A stretch of DNA of 54,825 nt from assembly GCA_029778565.1 (NCBI GenBank), contig JAKOQC010000453.1, positions 1-54,825 on the forward strand. The letters are read 5' to 3'. The position numbers were made by a program, and so were the translations under genes. Below the pieces are notes generated by a model. That model was not told where the DNA came from. It ran no database searches and worked only from the letters and a program-made list of their open reading frames with translations. The DNA comes from a bacterium (lineage in GTDB: Bacteria; Patescibacteriota; Saccharimonadia; CAILAD01; BJGX01). Positions 1 to 9,330 of the stretch are shown in pieces. Each line of letters starts with the position of its first letter. Position 1 is the stretch's first letter.

Positions 1-1
1 C

Positions 2-1369
2 ATGGCCACCATCGCCGAGTTCTACTCCAACAACCTCGGCCAAGAAGCCCGCAAGGGCATGGACGAAAAGGCCCGCCGCGGGGGCACCCCCGGCTACGCC
101 CCTTTGGGGTACCTCAACCGCACCCAGGTGGTCGACGGGCATGAGGTCAAGTCGGTGGTGGTCGACCCCGAGCGCGGACTGCACATCGCCTGGGCTTTCG
201 AGGCTTACGCCACCGGCCAGTACTCGCTGACCGACCTGGTCGATGAACTCAAGGCCCGGGGCATGGTCACCCGCCCCACCGCGACCCGGGCGGCGGTGCC
301 GCTGAGCTCTAGCCAGGTGCACCGCATCCTCACGAGCCAGTACTACAAGGGCCTGGTGGTCCACAAGGGCGTGACCTATCCGGGCAAGCACGGGCCGCTG
401 GTCGATGTGGCCACCTGGGACCGAGTCCAAGCCATCCGTTTGAGCCGCCGGATCGCTGGTGACCGCTCCTGGAAGACCGGCCACTACCTGATGGGCAGCC
501 TGTTCTGCGCCCGGTGTGGTCAACGCCTCGGCTACTCCCGTTCCACCGGCAAGAACGGCCAGCGCTATGGCTACTTCTTCTGTCTCGGACGCAACAAGAA
601 GCGCACCACCTGCCAACTGCCCTACCTGCCCGCCGAACGGGTCGAAGCTGCTGTCACCCGCCAGTGGTTCAACGAGGTCTTCAGCGAGGAGACCATCACC
701 GCCGTGAGAGGCCAGGTCAATGCCGTCATGGCCGTCCATGAAACCGAGAGCGAACGGGTCGTGGCCGCACAGACCAAACGGCTGCAGAAGCTCGAACGCA
801 CCCGCACCAAACTGGTCGACGCCTACCTCAACGACGCCATCCCCGTCGACGAGCTCAAGAAGCGCCAAGACCAATTGGCCGCCGAGATCGCCGATGCCGA
901 GCGCCAACTCGCCGCCGCCACCGCCGACGTCGACACACTCCAAGAACGGCTCGAGATCGTCCTGCGGCTCCTGCACAGCTGCGGCCTGCTCTACAAGCAC
1001 TGCGAACCACAGTCCCGGCGACTGCTCAACCAAGCCATGTACGAGCGGCTCCTCATCGACGCCGAAGACGTCACCGACACCGAGCACACCCCGCCCTTCG
1101 CCGTCGTCCGAGAACTGTCCCAGACGGCCCCAGAGGCCACCCAGGACGTTCCTCGGGCGCACACTGACCCCAACACCACCCGACGCCCCGGTACGACCTG
1201 CGGGCACCAGAAGCAGAAACCCGAGCACGTTTCTCATGCCCGGGTTTCTGCCCTGGAACTTCTGGCGGAGAGAGTGGGATTCGAACCCACGGAACCCGTG
1301 AGGGCCCACTGCTTTTCGAGAGCAGCCAGTTCAACCACTCCTGCATCTCTCCGTACTGTACTAGCATAG
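2..1369 (+). CDS. Large serine recombinase, C-terminal part (N-terminal resolvase domain presumably upstream of window); ORF reads through the antisense of tRNA-Ser
   Basis: FYSNNLGQEARKGMDEKARRGGTPGYAPLGYLN linker, recombinase domain, zinc-ribbon-like CARCGQRLGYSRS...YFFC, coiled-coil C-terminus; no upstream stop; GC-rich codons. Confidence 0.85.
   Translation: MATIAEFYSNNLGQEARKGMDEKARRGGTPGYAPLGYLNRTQVVDGHEVKSVVVDPERGLHIAWAFEAYATGQYSLTDLVDELKARGMVTRPTATRAAVPLSSSQVHRILTSQYYKGLVVHKGVTYPGKHGPLVDVATWDRVQAIRLSRRIAGDRSWKTGHYLMGSLFCARCGQRLGYSRSTGKNGQRYGYFFCLGRNKKRTTCQLPYLPAERVEAAVTRQWFNEVFSEETITAVRGQVNAVMAVHETESERVVAAQTKRLQKLERTRTKLVDAYLNDAIPVDELKKRQDQLAAEIADAERQLAAATADVDTLQERLEIVLRLLHSCGLLYKHCEPQSRRLLNQAMYERLLIDAEDVTDTEHTPPFAVVRELSQTAPEATQDVPRAHTDPNTTRRPGTTCGHQKQKPEHVSHARVSALELLAERVGFEPTEPVRAHCFSRAASSTTPASLRTVLA
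1213..1251. repeat. 11-bp perfect inverted repeat between recombinase and tRNA-Ser (GCAGAAACCCG...CGGGTTTCTGC)
   Basis: Direct base-pair inspection; 17-nt loop. Confidence 0.7.
1263..1352 (-). tRNA. tRNA-Ser(CGA), CCA encoded
   Basis: Reverse complement GGAGAGATGCAGGAGTGG...CTCTCGAAAAGCAG...GGTTCGAATCCCACTCTCTCCGCCA; class II variable arm; loop CTCGAAA. Confidence 0.93.
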
Positions 1370-1385
1370 CCGAACTACTAATAAG

Positions 1386-1406
1386 AAAAAAGACCCAATA
1401 GGGTCA
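1386..1406 (-). terminator. Rho-independent terminator downstream of tRNA-Arg
   Basis: Minus strand GACCCTATTGGGTCTTTTTT. Confidence 0.75.
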
Positions 1407-1417
1407 TATAATTACTC

Positions 1418-1494
1418 TGGTGCGCCCGGCAGGAGTCGAACCTACGACCTTCAGTACCGCAAACTGACGCTCTATCCAACTGAGCTACGGGCGC
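1418..1494 (-). tRNA. tRNA-Arg(GCG), CCA encoded
   Basis: Reverse complement GCGCCCGTAGCTCAGTTGGATAGAGCGTCAGTTTGCGGTACTGAAGGTCGTAGGTTCGACTCCTGCCGGGCGCACCA; anticodon loop TTGCGGT. Confidence 0.92.
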
Positions 1495-1567
1495 GCATAA
1501 TATTAACCTTTATTTAATTTGTTGACGGTACTTATTGCAGCAACCCATCGCGTAGTCGCAACAATAT

Positions 1568-1589
1568 ATCCCAACTGAGCTACGGGCGC
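1568..1589 (-). repeat. Partial duplication of the tRNA-Arg 5' end
   Basis: ATCCCAACTGAGCTACGGGCGC nearly identical to 1473-1494. Confidence 0.8.
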
Positions 1590-1632
1590 TTAAGACGTTT
1601 ATTATACCTGTTAATTGCAAAAAAATAAAGTA

Positions 1633-2367
1633 CTAAAACCGCAAATACCGAAATAACTTATCTATATAATCTTGGCGACTCTCGGTCTTAGGCAGCATTT
1701 GCCCTAATGTTTGCTCTACTTGGTCTATCTCGTCAACTTTTGGTGGCAAACTAACTAACGTACCAAAGCGTTTATTTGGCACCAGCTCGAGCAATGGTCT
1801 ACCATAATCTGAAATTTCATAATAACTACTAAAATCATCAAAAAGATACTTTTTATCTCCTACCATTACGCCATAGTTACTAATGTGATACTCGAGCACC
1901 CTTGGTGGTCTATTAGAGTACATCACCAGTACTATACCCATAAGTGCAAACAGCCCTACCGTAATATATTGACGCGTTAGTATAGCTAAGCCAATAAGCA
2001 CAGCAAAAAACAACACAATGCCTACGTACCATCCTGCTGGCTTATGTGTCTGTACAAACTCTGGCGCTTGCCAGCTAAGTAAGATTTGCTCGGGAACATT
2101 TGGCTTTGGAGTAGCTTCATTAGTGGTTTCGGGTTTTTTATTGCCACCAAAAAGTAGAGCAAGTGGGTTACGTTTTTTTACCGGTGCCGTATCTGCTGCT
2201 AAAGCTGCTGGCTTATCTTCGGCACGTTTACCAACCAACTCTACCCCATCATGAAGCGGTGGTGCAGCTGGTGTATCTATATGAGGCTGATCGGTAGCTT
2301 TTTCGAAGGGGTTGGGCGCTGGGCGAAATCCACTACCTGGAGATTGATTGTCTTGGGGGTTATCCAT
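1633..2367 (-). CDS. Conserved hypothetical membrane protein, two TM segments, disordered N-terminus
   Basis: ORF with hydrophobic WYVGIVLFFAVLIGLAI..VGLFALMGIVLVMY. Confidence 0.75.
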   Translation of the reverse strand: MDNPQDNQSPGSGFRPAPNPFEKATDQPHIDTPAAPPLHDGVELVGKRAEDKPAALAADTAPVKKRNPLALLFGGNKKPETTNEATPKPNVPEQILLSWQAPEFVQTHKPAGWYVGIVLFFAVLIGLAILTRQYITVGLFALMGIVLVMYSNRPPRVLEYHISNYGVMVGDKKYLFDDFSSYYEISDYGRPLLELVPNKRFGTLVSLPPKVDEIDQVEQTLGQMLPKTESRQDYIDKLFRYLRF

Positions 2368-2385
2368 AGACCTTATTATACAACA

Positions 2386-2787
2386 TTACGTATTTTTCTG
2401 TTTTTTTACTTTTTTAGAACTGGTTTTAAGATGGGTATTCTTATTTGTCATAAAGAAGTATTTTGTAATCACTAAAGCACAAAATGCCAAAACAGCCACC
2501 CCTATCTCGTATACGTTGGTATCTGGTTTTAATGCTTTTCTGGCCACTACAAAGGCAAGCAACTCTAAAACCGACTCAATACTATGAGTTACAAGCGAGC
2601 GGGCAACTTCAACGCCAATTGTTATTAACAGAATTGTAGAGATAAACTCATAAAATCGCTCGCTAGACCAGTGGATAGTAAAGAAGTTACCAAATTGCGA
2701 AATTGAAAAAGCGATAACTCCAAGTACAGCAATAACTGCTAATACAATTTCACAGTAATTTATTACAATTTGTAACCGTGTTTTCAT
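2386..2787 (-). CDS. Small multi-TM protein, PsiE-like
   Basis: Hydrophobic profile and IVINYCEIVLAVIAVLG...LLITIGVEVARSLV pattern. Confidence 0.6.
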   Translation of the reverse strand: MKTRLQIVINYCEIVLAVIAVLGVIAFSISQFGNFFTIHWSSERFYEFISTILLITIGVEVARSLVTHSIESVLELLAFVVARKALKPDTNVYEIGVAVLAFCALVITKYFFMTNKNTHLKTSSKKVKKQKNT

Positions 2788-2801
2788 TACTAGTGTACTG
2801 C

Positions 2802-3224
2802 CTAACTGTGTAGCTTAATATTATTTTTCTGCATAAATAATTCCAGATCTCGCTTGGTTAATTCGGTTAATTTATACTTATCCAAACCACCCAAACTAAC
2901 CCAATCAAAATCTTCGCCTTCACCTAGTTTCATATCAGTCTTTTTTAACTCAGACACCACATAGAATACATTGCGATACGTGTTTAGCTCGGTATTTAAA
3001 TAATCAGTTAGAGGTATTGCCTCCTCTTCTGTAATATCAATAGAAAGTTCTTCTTTTAGCTCGCGACAAAAACATTGTTTTGGTGTTTCTCCAGGCTCGC
3101 TCGTCCCACCAAAAAATGCCCAAACATTTGGATTAACCGCAGCGTGCTCATCTCGATGATGTAATAGCACTTCTTGTTTCTTGGGGTTATACAAAAACCC
3201 ACCGCTATAAAAAACTTCTTTCAT
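2802..3224 (-). CDS. NUDIX hydrolase
   Basis: NUDIX box GGTSEPGETPKQCFCRELKEELSIDI. Confidence 0.9.
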   Translation of the reverse strand: MKEVFYSGGFLYNPKKQEVLLHHRDEHAAVNPNVWAFFGGTSEPGETPKQCFCRELKEELSIDITEEEAIPLTDYLNTELNTYRNVFYVVSELKKTDMKLGEGEDFDWVSLGGLDKYKLTELTKRDLELFMQKNNIKLHS

Positions 3225-3298
3225 CGCCCTACCATAACAAAACTGTCATTTTTTTTCAATCCAGAAGCAAAAATCCGTGTATAACACAGAATCTTGCT

Positions 3299-3390
<92 letters not shown>

Positions 3391-3448
3391 AGGTGAATTT
3401 GGTTCTGATTATCAGAAATGTGTTCTGGATTATTCCAGTTCACATTTC

Positions 3449-3541
3449 TGGCGGAGAGGGAGAGATTCGAACTCTCGCGGGGGATTGCTCCCCCCTACCG
3501 GTTTAGCAAACCAGCCCCTTCAGCCACTTGGGTACCTCTCC
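3449..3541 (-). tRNA. tRNA-Ser(GCT)
   Basis: GGAGAGGTACCCAAGTGG...CTGGTTTGCTAAACCGG...CTCTCCGCCA. Confidence 0.93.
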
Positions 3542-3713
3542 ATATCTGGCTCTCAGGTATTTGGTACCGCCATATTGTACCTGATATCTGATGTTTTGCC
3601 AAGCTCAAAGAAGCTAAACTGTTGACTATATTATCGCACCCCATATCTATAATACCGAACATAATAAGAACATATTATTTTGTTTTGTCAATTCTTGTGA
3701 AAGGTACTTATTG

Positions 3714-4601
3714 TTACCTAATTGCTTCGAGGGTCTCTAACTCTGTGAGTCTGTTTTGATACAACTGTTTTTTCGCATTATCACCCAAAATAGAATAGTA
3801 CTGTACGAGCAATTTATTAAGTTCGATATTGGCTTTATCTAGCTCAGTTCCCTGTTCAGCTAGTTTAGCCGCCTCAGCAATGTTGCCTCGTGCTGCAGTA
3901 AGACGCGCCAATACTAAATAGTCATTACTGCCTTTACTATCTAAACTCATTAGTTTTTGCTCGGCCTGTTTGTAGACTTTTGCGTCAAGTAAAATATATG
4001 CTGCTTGCCTATCACTTGGTTGTGTAGCACCAATTAATTGGGTGGCTTCGGTACTGGTACCACCCAAAATAATACAACTCTTTAGTAACTTCTTGGCACT
4101 CTCACTACTAAGATCGCTCTTACTAGCCTGAAGAGCTTTGTTGCACCCGTCATCTATTTTGCCCAAGTTAAAATCGGCTGCTGCCTCGCCAGAAAGACCA
4201 TTAGCACTACTCTCTCCCCCATTGGCTTTTTTATAATATTGAAGTGCAAGAGGATAATTTTGGGCCTGCAAAGCTAGATTGCCCAAATAAACATAATTAG
4301 GGTTTTCTATACTGTTTTGATAAGTTTGTATGGCCTTATCTATATCTCCCCTACGTATCCAAAACTGGGCCAAAGCCTCTGTAGCAAGTGGGTCTTTACT
4401 ATCCAATAAATAGGCTTGCTGTAGATAGCTGTATTGAGCCTCGGCAGATTGCTCTGCTTTAGCATCTGCCAACAAAGAATCTACCTTATGCCAACGCCAA
4501 GCAGTAATCTCAGGCCAATGTAAGGCAATTACCAATGCGGCAACGAGAATTAATCCAGCAGCAATCCAGAAAAAGTTAAGTTGTTTTTTTGATTCTGGCA
4601 A
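3714..4601 (-). CDS. TPR-repeat membrane-anchored protein
   Basis: N-terminal TM helix followed by TPR-like repeats (PLATEALAQFWIRRGDIDKAIQTYQNSI). Confidence 0.7.
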   Translation of the reverse strand: MPESKKQLNFFWIAAGLILVAALVIALHWPEITAWRWHKVDSLLADAKAEQSAEAQYSYLQQAYLLDSKDPLATEALAQFWIRRGDIDKAIQTYQNSIENPNYVYLGNLALQAQNYPLALQYYKKANGGESSANGLSGEAAADFNLGKIDDGCNKALQASKSDLSSESAKKLLKSCIILGGTSTEATQLIGATQPSDRQAAYILLDAKVYKQAEQKLMSLDSKGSNDYLVLARLTAARGNIAEAAKLAEQGTELDKANIELNKLLVQYYSILGDNAKKQLYQNRLTELETLEAIR

Positions 4602-6948
4602 GTTTGGCCTCTAATTGGGTTATTTCGTGCTTGGTATGTTCTTCTTTAGCTCTCTCCCCTTCTACCAGATCTTTTGGTGCATTGACAACAAAGGCTTCAT
4701 TTTGCAATTTAGCTTGTATGAGCTGTAATAGATTTTGTTTTGCAGCCAATTCTTTTTGTAGCTTTGCAGCCATAACCTTATCGGCCTCTTTTTGTTTGGA
4801 TGCCAAAATATCAATTATTTGCAGCTCGAATTTCTTGGCTTCGGCTGTGGATGGCTTGTGGATAACTTTCGGCCAGTGTTCGGTTATCAGGTTAGAATTT
4901 GTCCACAACTGCTGCCAAATTGCTTCGGTAACAAATGGGGCAAAGGGGTGGAGAAGGCGCAAGACAGTATCGAGGCCGTAAGCAAGCATTGTCGGGTTAA
5001 GATCAGATTTAGAATATTCTATATATTTATCTGCCAGATCGTCCCAGAGAAGAGAGTAAACGGTTTGGCCGGCTTCAGAGTAGCGGTACGCTTCGATATT
5101 CTTTGTAACAGATGTAATTGCACTATTAAGTCTACCTACTAACCAGTGGTCAGCAGGAGTTTCGAGCTTAACATCGCCAAGCACAAAATCATCTGGAAGC
5201 TTAGCGGTAGTATAGCGCGCTACGTTCCATAACTTGTTACAAAAATTACGGTAGCCCTTTATTTTCTCAAGCGAGAGTTTGCCATCATTACCAGGAGTAA
5301 TACCAATAGAGAGGGCGAGACGCAGGGCATCGGTACCAAATTCTTTGGTAATTTCCATCGGGTCATCATAATTACCCTTACTTTTAGAGAGTTTTTGGCC
5401 ATGCTCATCTGTTACCAGACCCCAAAGATAGACGTCTCTAAACGGTACATCGCCAGTACGATACAGACTAAACATTATCATGCGAGTAACCCATTTATGT
5501 AAGATATCGCGGGCTGTTCCCATCAAGGTAGTAGGGAAGAAGGTGTCAAAATCTCCAGTAGACATTAGAGTGGCAAATGGCCATTGTCCAGAAGAGAACC
5601 AGGTATCGAAAATGTCGGTTTCGGCTCGATAATTACCTTTGCCGTAATAGCTTTCGGCCTCAGTCTCGTTTTTAGCAATAATGTAAGTATCTTTTTGAGG
5701 GTCGTTACTGGTTTTGTAATATACCGGTATACGAATACCCCACCAGTTTTGACGAGAGATACACCAGTCGTGTTCTTGGGCTAACCAATCGAGAGCAATC
5801 TTCTTAAACCGCTTAGGGTAAAAGACTACTTTTTCGCTCTCAATTGCTGCAATTACCGGTTTGTTAAGATCTTTAATGCGTAAAAACCACTGTTCAGAAA
5901 TAAGTGGCTCGATAACGGTTTTACACCGGTCGTGAATAGCCACGGCGTGGGTCAAAGGAGTTACCTTAACTAATTTACCAGCTGTTTCGAGCGCCTCAAT
6001 TACCAAACGGCGGGCTGTCTCTACCTCAAGACCAGCAAATTCCTCAGGCACATTTATCATTTTACCCTCGGTATCTATTACCGATATTTCTGGTAATTGG
6101 TGGCGCAAACCAATTTCGTAGTCATTAAAGTCATGTGCTGGTGTAACCTTTAGTGCACCACTACCAGATTTGGGGTCTACAAGATTATCGGCAATAATTG
6201 GAATTTCTCGATTAATAAGTGGAATAGTAGCAGTTTTACCTATTAAGTCTTTGTACCGTTTATCGTTTGGATTAACTGCAACAGCACTATCGGCAAAAAT
6301 GGTTTCTGGCCTAGTAGTAGCAATCTTTATCGAGCCATAGTCTATGGTGTACATAGCATCTTTACGCTCAACATGATCTAGCTCTATATCTGGAAATGCC
6401 GAGTTACAACTAGAGCACCAATTAACAATTCTGTTACCCCGGTATACATGGCCATCCTTGTGTAGCTTATCAAACGTGTCATACACAATCTCAACCACAT
6501 CTTCATCGAGAGTGTACTTTAGCTTACTGTAGTCGGCCGAAAACCCCATCGACTGGAATTGTGTGAGTATTCCACCTTTGTGCTTCTCTACAAATTCCCA
6601 AACTTCGTCGTAAAATTTCTCTTGACCGAGATCGAATCGAGACTTTCCCTGTTTTTGCAGCTCTCGCTCGTACACTACTTGGGTTTCGATACCGGCATGA
6701 TCAGTACCTGGCAACCAGAGAGCAGGGCGTCCTTGCATGCGCGCATACCTGGTAGCAATGTCTTCAACTACAAACATTAAATGCCCAGCATGTAATGAGC
6801 CGTTGGCATTTGGTGGCGGCATTATAATACTAAAAGGCTTACCTTTGGCATTTTTCTGCGGAGCAAACGAATTGGCCTTTTGCCAGAGTTTTAAAATATC
6901 CGGTTCGTATTTACCAGGTTCGTACGCTTTGGGGAGTTCTTTTTTCAT
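4576..6948 (-). CDS. valS: Valyl-tRNA synthetase (start placed at MKKELPK; ORF extends to 7035)
   Basis: PPPNANGSLHAGH, WLPGTDHAGIETQ, GQKLSKSKGN, C-terminal coiled coil. Confidence 0.95.
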   Translation of the reverse strand: MKKELPKAYEPGKYEPDILKLWQKANSFAPQKNAKGKPFSIIMPPPNANGSLHAGHLMFVVEDIATRYARMQGRPALWLPGTDHAGIETQVVYERELQKQGKSRFDLGQEKFYDEVWEFVEKHKGGILTQFQSMGFSADYSKLKYTLDEDVVEIVYDTFDKLHKDGHVYRGNRIVNWCSSCNSAFPDIELDHVERKDAMYTIDYGSIKIATTRPETIFADSAVAVNPNDKRYKDLIGKTATIPLINREIPIIADNLVDPKSGSGALKVTPAHDFNDYEIGLRHQLPEISVIDTEGKMINVPEEFAGLEVETARRLVIEALETAGKLVKVTPLTHAVAIHDRCKTVIEPLISEQWFLRIKDLNKPVIAAIESEKVVFYPKRFKKIALDWLAQEHDWCISRQNWWGIRIPVYYKTSNDPQKDTYIIAKNETEAESYYGKGNYRAETDIFDTWFSSGQWPFATLMSTGDFDTFFPTTLMGTARDILHKWVTRMIMFSLYRTGDVPFRDVYLWGLVTDEHGQKLSKSKGNYDDPMEITKEFGTDALRLALSIGITPGNDGKLSLEKIKGYRNFCNKLWNVARYTTAKLPDDFVLGDVKLETPADHWLVGRLNSAITSVTKNIEAYRYSEAGQTVYSLLWDDLADKYIEYSKSDLNPTMLAYGLDTVLRLLHPFAPFVTEAIWQQLWTNSNLITEHWPKVIHKPSTAEAKKFELQIIDILASKQKEADKVMAAKLQKELAAKQNLLQLIQAKLQNEAFVVNAPKDLVEGERAKEEHTKHEITQLEAKLARIKKTT

Positions 6949-7071
6949 AGGCTGAATTGTACCATTTTTCAGATGTAGTCGGCTAGAGGTAAATAAGATT
7001 TGACAATCAAGCTTATGCTTCATTACAATAAGCATAACTATTCTTTAAACTAACTGGCAGGAGAGGAACGA

Positions 7072-7938
7072 ATGATGAAAGATATTTACAGCCCGCTCGA
7101 AATTGATGAGCAATGGGATCAACGCGCAGAAATGCAAGAAGGCGACGCCGCAGCTGCACCAGCCACCACCGAATCGGCAGCTACCACGGCTACTATGGAG
7201 CCTGTTGCAGAAACCACCGAAACACAGGGTGTACCCGCTCCAGACCACGCCGAGCCTGGTTCGGTAGAACCTGCCAGTGATGACACTCCACACATTGCTT
7301 TGCATGCCGAAGACAATCAGATGGCACCAGAAGCTGATACGGCTACTGCAGGAATGAGCGATGATGAAGCAGTTGCAAAACTTGCTGGCGACGAAAAAAC
7401 CGAAGAAGCAAACACCGACCCAAGCGACAATGCAATGGAGGCGAGCACTATTAACCCTCAGTCTGGTGACACCGTTATACCAACCACTAAAATAGAGCCA
7501 ACTGAACCACGCGTTCAGCCAGATGAAAAATCAGATACTCCTATGGCTGTAGAGAGCCATGATGATGCCGTATCAACCGACAACCCAGACGCAACGAGTA
7601 ACGAACATTTTGTACTTGGTGCTCAACCCGAAGCTAGCACTGAAGCCCCAGCTGCAGATACGGTGGAAGAAGAAAAGGATGAAGCAGCAACATTAACCCC
7701 AACTGAAACCGAAGAACCAGCAGAAGAGGGAATAGACAGTACTATTGAGGCAGCTATGAGTAAGATTAAGGAAGCTGCTGAGATGCTGAAAGCCGAAAAA
7801 GAAAAGATTGCTGCCCGTATTCAAGAGCACGAACAGGCCGAAACCGAAGCCCGAACCAAAAAAGAACAAGACCAAAAAGAATTGAGCCGCATAGAAGACG
7901 AACTAGATAAGCTCGATAAATTACAACCAGCTGCTTAA
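7072..7938 (+). CDS. Acidic, Ala/Glu/Thr-rich, probably disordered protein with C-terminal coiled coil
   Basis: ORF after RBS (GGCAGGAGAGG); low-complexity composition. Confidence 0.7.
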   Translation: MMKDIYSPLEIDEQWDQRAEMQEGDAAAAPATTESAATTATMEPVAETTETQGVPAPDHAEPGSVEPASDDTPHIALHAEDNQMAPEADTATAGMSDDEAVAKLAGDEKTEEANTDPSDNAMEASTINPQSGDTVIPTTKIEPTEPRVQPDEKSDTPMAVESHDDAVSTDNPDATSNEHFVLGAQPEASTEAPAADTVEEEKDEAATLTPTETEEPAEEGIDSTIEAAMSKIKEAAEMLKAEKEKIAARIQEHEQAETEARTKKEQDQKELSRIEDELDKLDKLQPAA

Positions 7939-7959
7939 TCTAATAATCTGCAGTTATAT

Positions 7960-7985
7960 AAAAACCACTCAATTGAGTGGTTTTT
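7960..7985. terminator. Bidirectional Rho-independent terminator
   Basis: AAAAACCACTCAATTGAGTGGTTTTT between convergent genes. Confidence 0.85.
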
Positions 7986-9027
7986 ATATTGATTCCAAAC
8001 TTGAATCAGCTCGTAAATCCTCAGGCGTAACAAACATACCGTTCTGAGCCATTTGCAGCGCCAATGAGCCTATCATTGCTGCATTATCACTACAAAGCTG
8101 TGGCGGCACAAAAATTGCTTTAGGCAGCTTCTCGTGCAAGCGTAAGCGTAATTCACTATTACATGCTACACCACCACCAACTACAATGCTCTTTGGAGAG
8201 AATCGAGCGTTCGCAGCGACGGTATTCTTTACGAGTGCGTCTACTACTGCCTTCTGAAAACTGGCCGCTATATCAGCCACTACCTGTTGGTCGAGGGTGT
8301 AAGACTTTTGAGCATCAATTGCACCCGGGTTCTGGCCAGTAATTTCTTGTACTTGGCGTAAAACAGCCGTTTTTAACCCAGAAAAACTAAAGTCTAAGCT
8401 CTCTCGGCCCATATTAGCGATAGGAAAACGATATTTTGTGGCATCACCAAGTTTAGCAGCATCACTAATGGCTGGGCCTCCAGGGTAGGGTAGACCCAAT
8501 AACTTCGCAACTTTATCAAATGCTTCACCAGCAGCATCATCAAGCGTTTCACCAATAACTTCGCGACTTAAGTCTGCCTGGTAAAGCGAAAGGGCAGTAT
8601 GGCCACCCGAAACTGTGAGCGCTAAGAAGGGGAACTCTGGCACGTTCTCAGTTAAAAAGGCAGCAAAACCGTGAGCGTAGATATGATTTACACCAATTAA
8701 TGGTTTGTTTTTGGCAATTGCAAGGGTTTTGGCGGTAAGTACACCAATTAAGAGCGACCCTAATAAACCTGGTCCTTTCGTAACCGCAATGGCATCAATA
8801 TCATCCCAGCCGCATTTTGCATCATGTAGTGATTGTTCTATTACCGGTAATATTACCTCTATGTGACTGCGTGCTGCCACTTCTGGCACCACACCACCGT
8901 ATTGAGCGTGAATCTCTACCTGACTATTAATTACATTACTCAAAATCTTACCGGTGTATTTGCCGGTTTTTTCTACTACCGCTGCAGCAGTCTCATCACA
9001 ACTGGTTTCGATTGCAAGAATTCTCAT
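7984..9027 (-). CDS. tsaD: tRNA N6-adenosine threonylcarbamoyltransferase
   Basis: MRILAIETSCDETAAAVV, HAGH-like HIYAHGFA, LTVSGGHT, VVGGGVACNSELR. Confidence 0.95.
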   Translation of the reverse strand: MRILAIETSCDETAAAVVEKTGKYTGKILSNVINSQVEIHAQYGGVVPEVAARSHIEVILPVIEQSLHDAKCGWDDIDAIAVTKGPGLLGSLLIGVLTAKTLAIAKNKPLIGVNHIYAHGFAAFLTENVPEFPFLALTVSGGHTALSLYQADLSREVIGETLDDAAGEAFDKVAKLLGLPYPGGPAISDAAKLGDATKYRFPIANMGRESLDFSFSGLKTAVLRQVQEITGQNPGAIDAQKSYTLDQQVVADIAASFQKAVVDALVKNTVAANARFSPKSIVVGGGVACNSELRLRLHEKLPKAIFVPPQLCSDNAAMIGSLALQMAQNGMFVTPEDLRADSSLESI

Positions 9028-9053
9028 CTGCTATATCGTAACATAAAAAGAAA

Positions 9054-9081
9054 AACTCCCTTACCATAACGGTAAGGGAGT
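9054..9081 (-). terminator. Terminator downstream of tRNA cluster
   Basis: Minus strand CTCCCTTACCGTTATGGTAAGGGAGTTTTTC. Confidence 0.75.
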
Positions 9082-9084
9082 AAG

Positions 9085-9157
9085 TGGGGCAGGTGGGGAT
9101 CGAACCCACGACCAAGGCATTATGAGTGCCACGCTCTAACCACTGAGCTACTGCCCC
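9085..9157 (-). tRNA. tRNA with CAT anticodon (Met or lysidine-type Ile2)
   Basis: GGGGCAGTAGCTCAGTGGTTAGAGCGTGGCACTCATAATGCCTTGGTCGTGGGTTCGATCCCCACCTGCCCCA. Confidence 0.88.
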
Positions 9158-9161
9158 GATG

Positions 9162-9235
9162 CGCCGGTGGAGGGACTCGAACCCACGACCAACAGATTAG
9201 AAGTCTGCTGCTCTATCCAACTGAGCTACACCGGC
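9162..9235 (-). tRNA. tRNA-Arg(TCT)
   Basis: GCCGGTGTAGCTCAGTTGG...GCAGACTTCTAATCTGT...GGGTTCGAGTCCC. Confidence 0.9.
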
Positions 9236-9240
9236 TAACG

Positions 9241-9324
9241 TGCCCACGGTGGGATTCGAACCCACATGCTTTTGCAAGCCGGGGGGTTTAAGCCCCCTGC
9301 GTCTGCCTGTTTCGCCACGTGGGC
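9241..9324 (-). tRNA. tRNA-Leu(TAA)
   Basis: GCCCACGTGGCGAAACAGGCAGACGC...GGGGGCTTAAACCCCCC...GGTTCGAATCCCACCGTGGGCA. Confidence 0.9.
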
Positions 9325-9330
9325 AAGAAA

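Noticed and set aside
1260-1369. C-terminal ERVGFEPTEPV... as real protein sequence
   Set aside because: It is the antisense translation of a tRNA gene, a common artefact.
6559-6955. Plus-strand ORFs inside valS
   Set aside because: Antisense to a strongly conserved synthetase; no domain signal.
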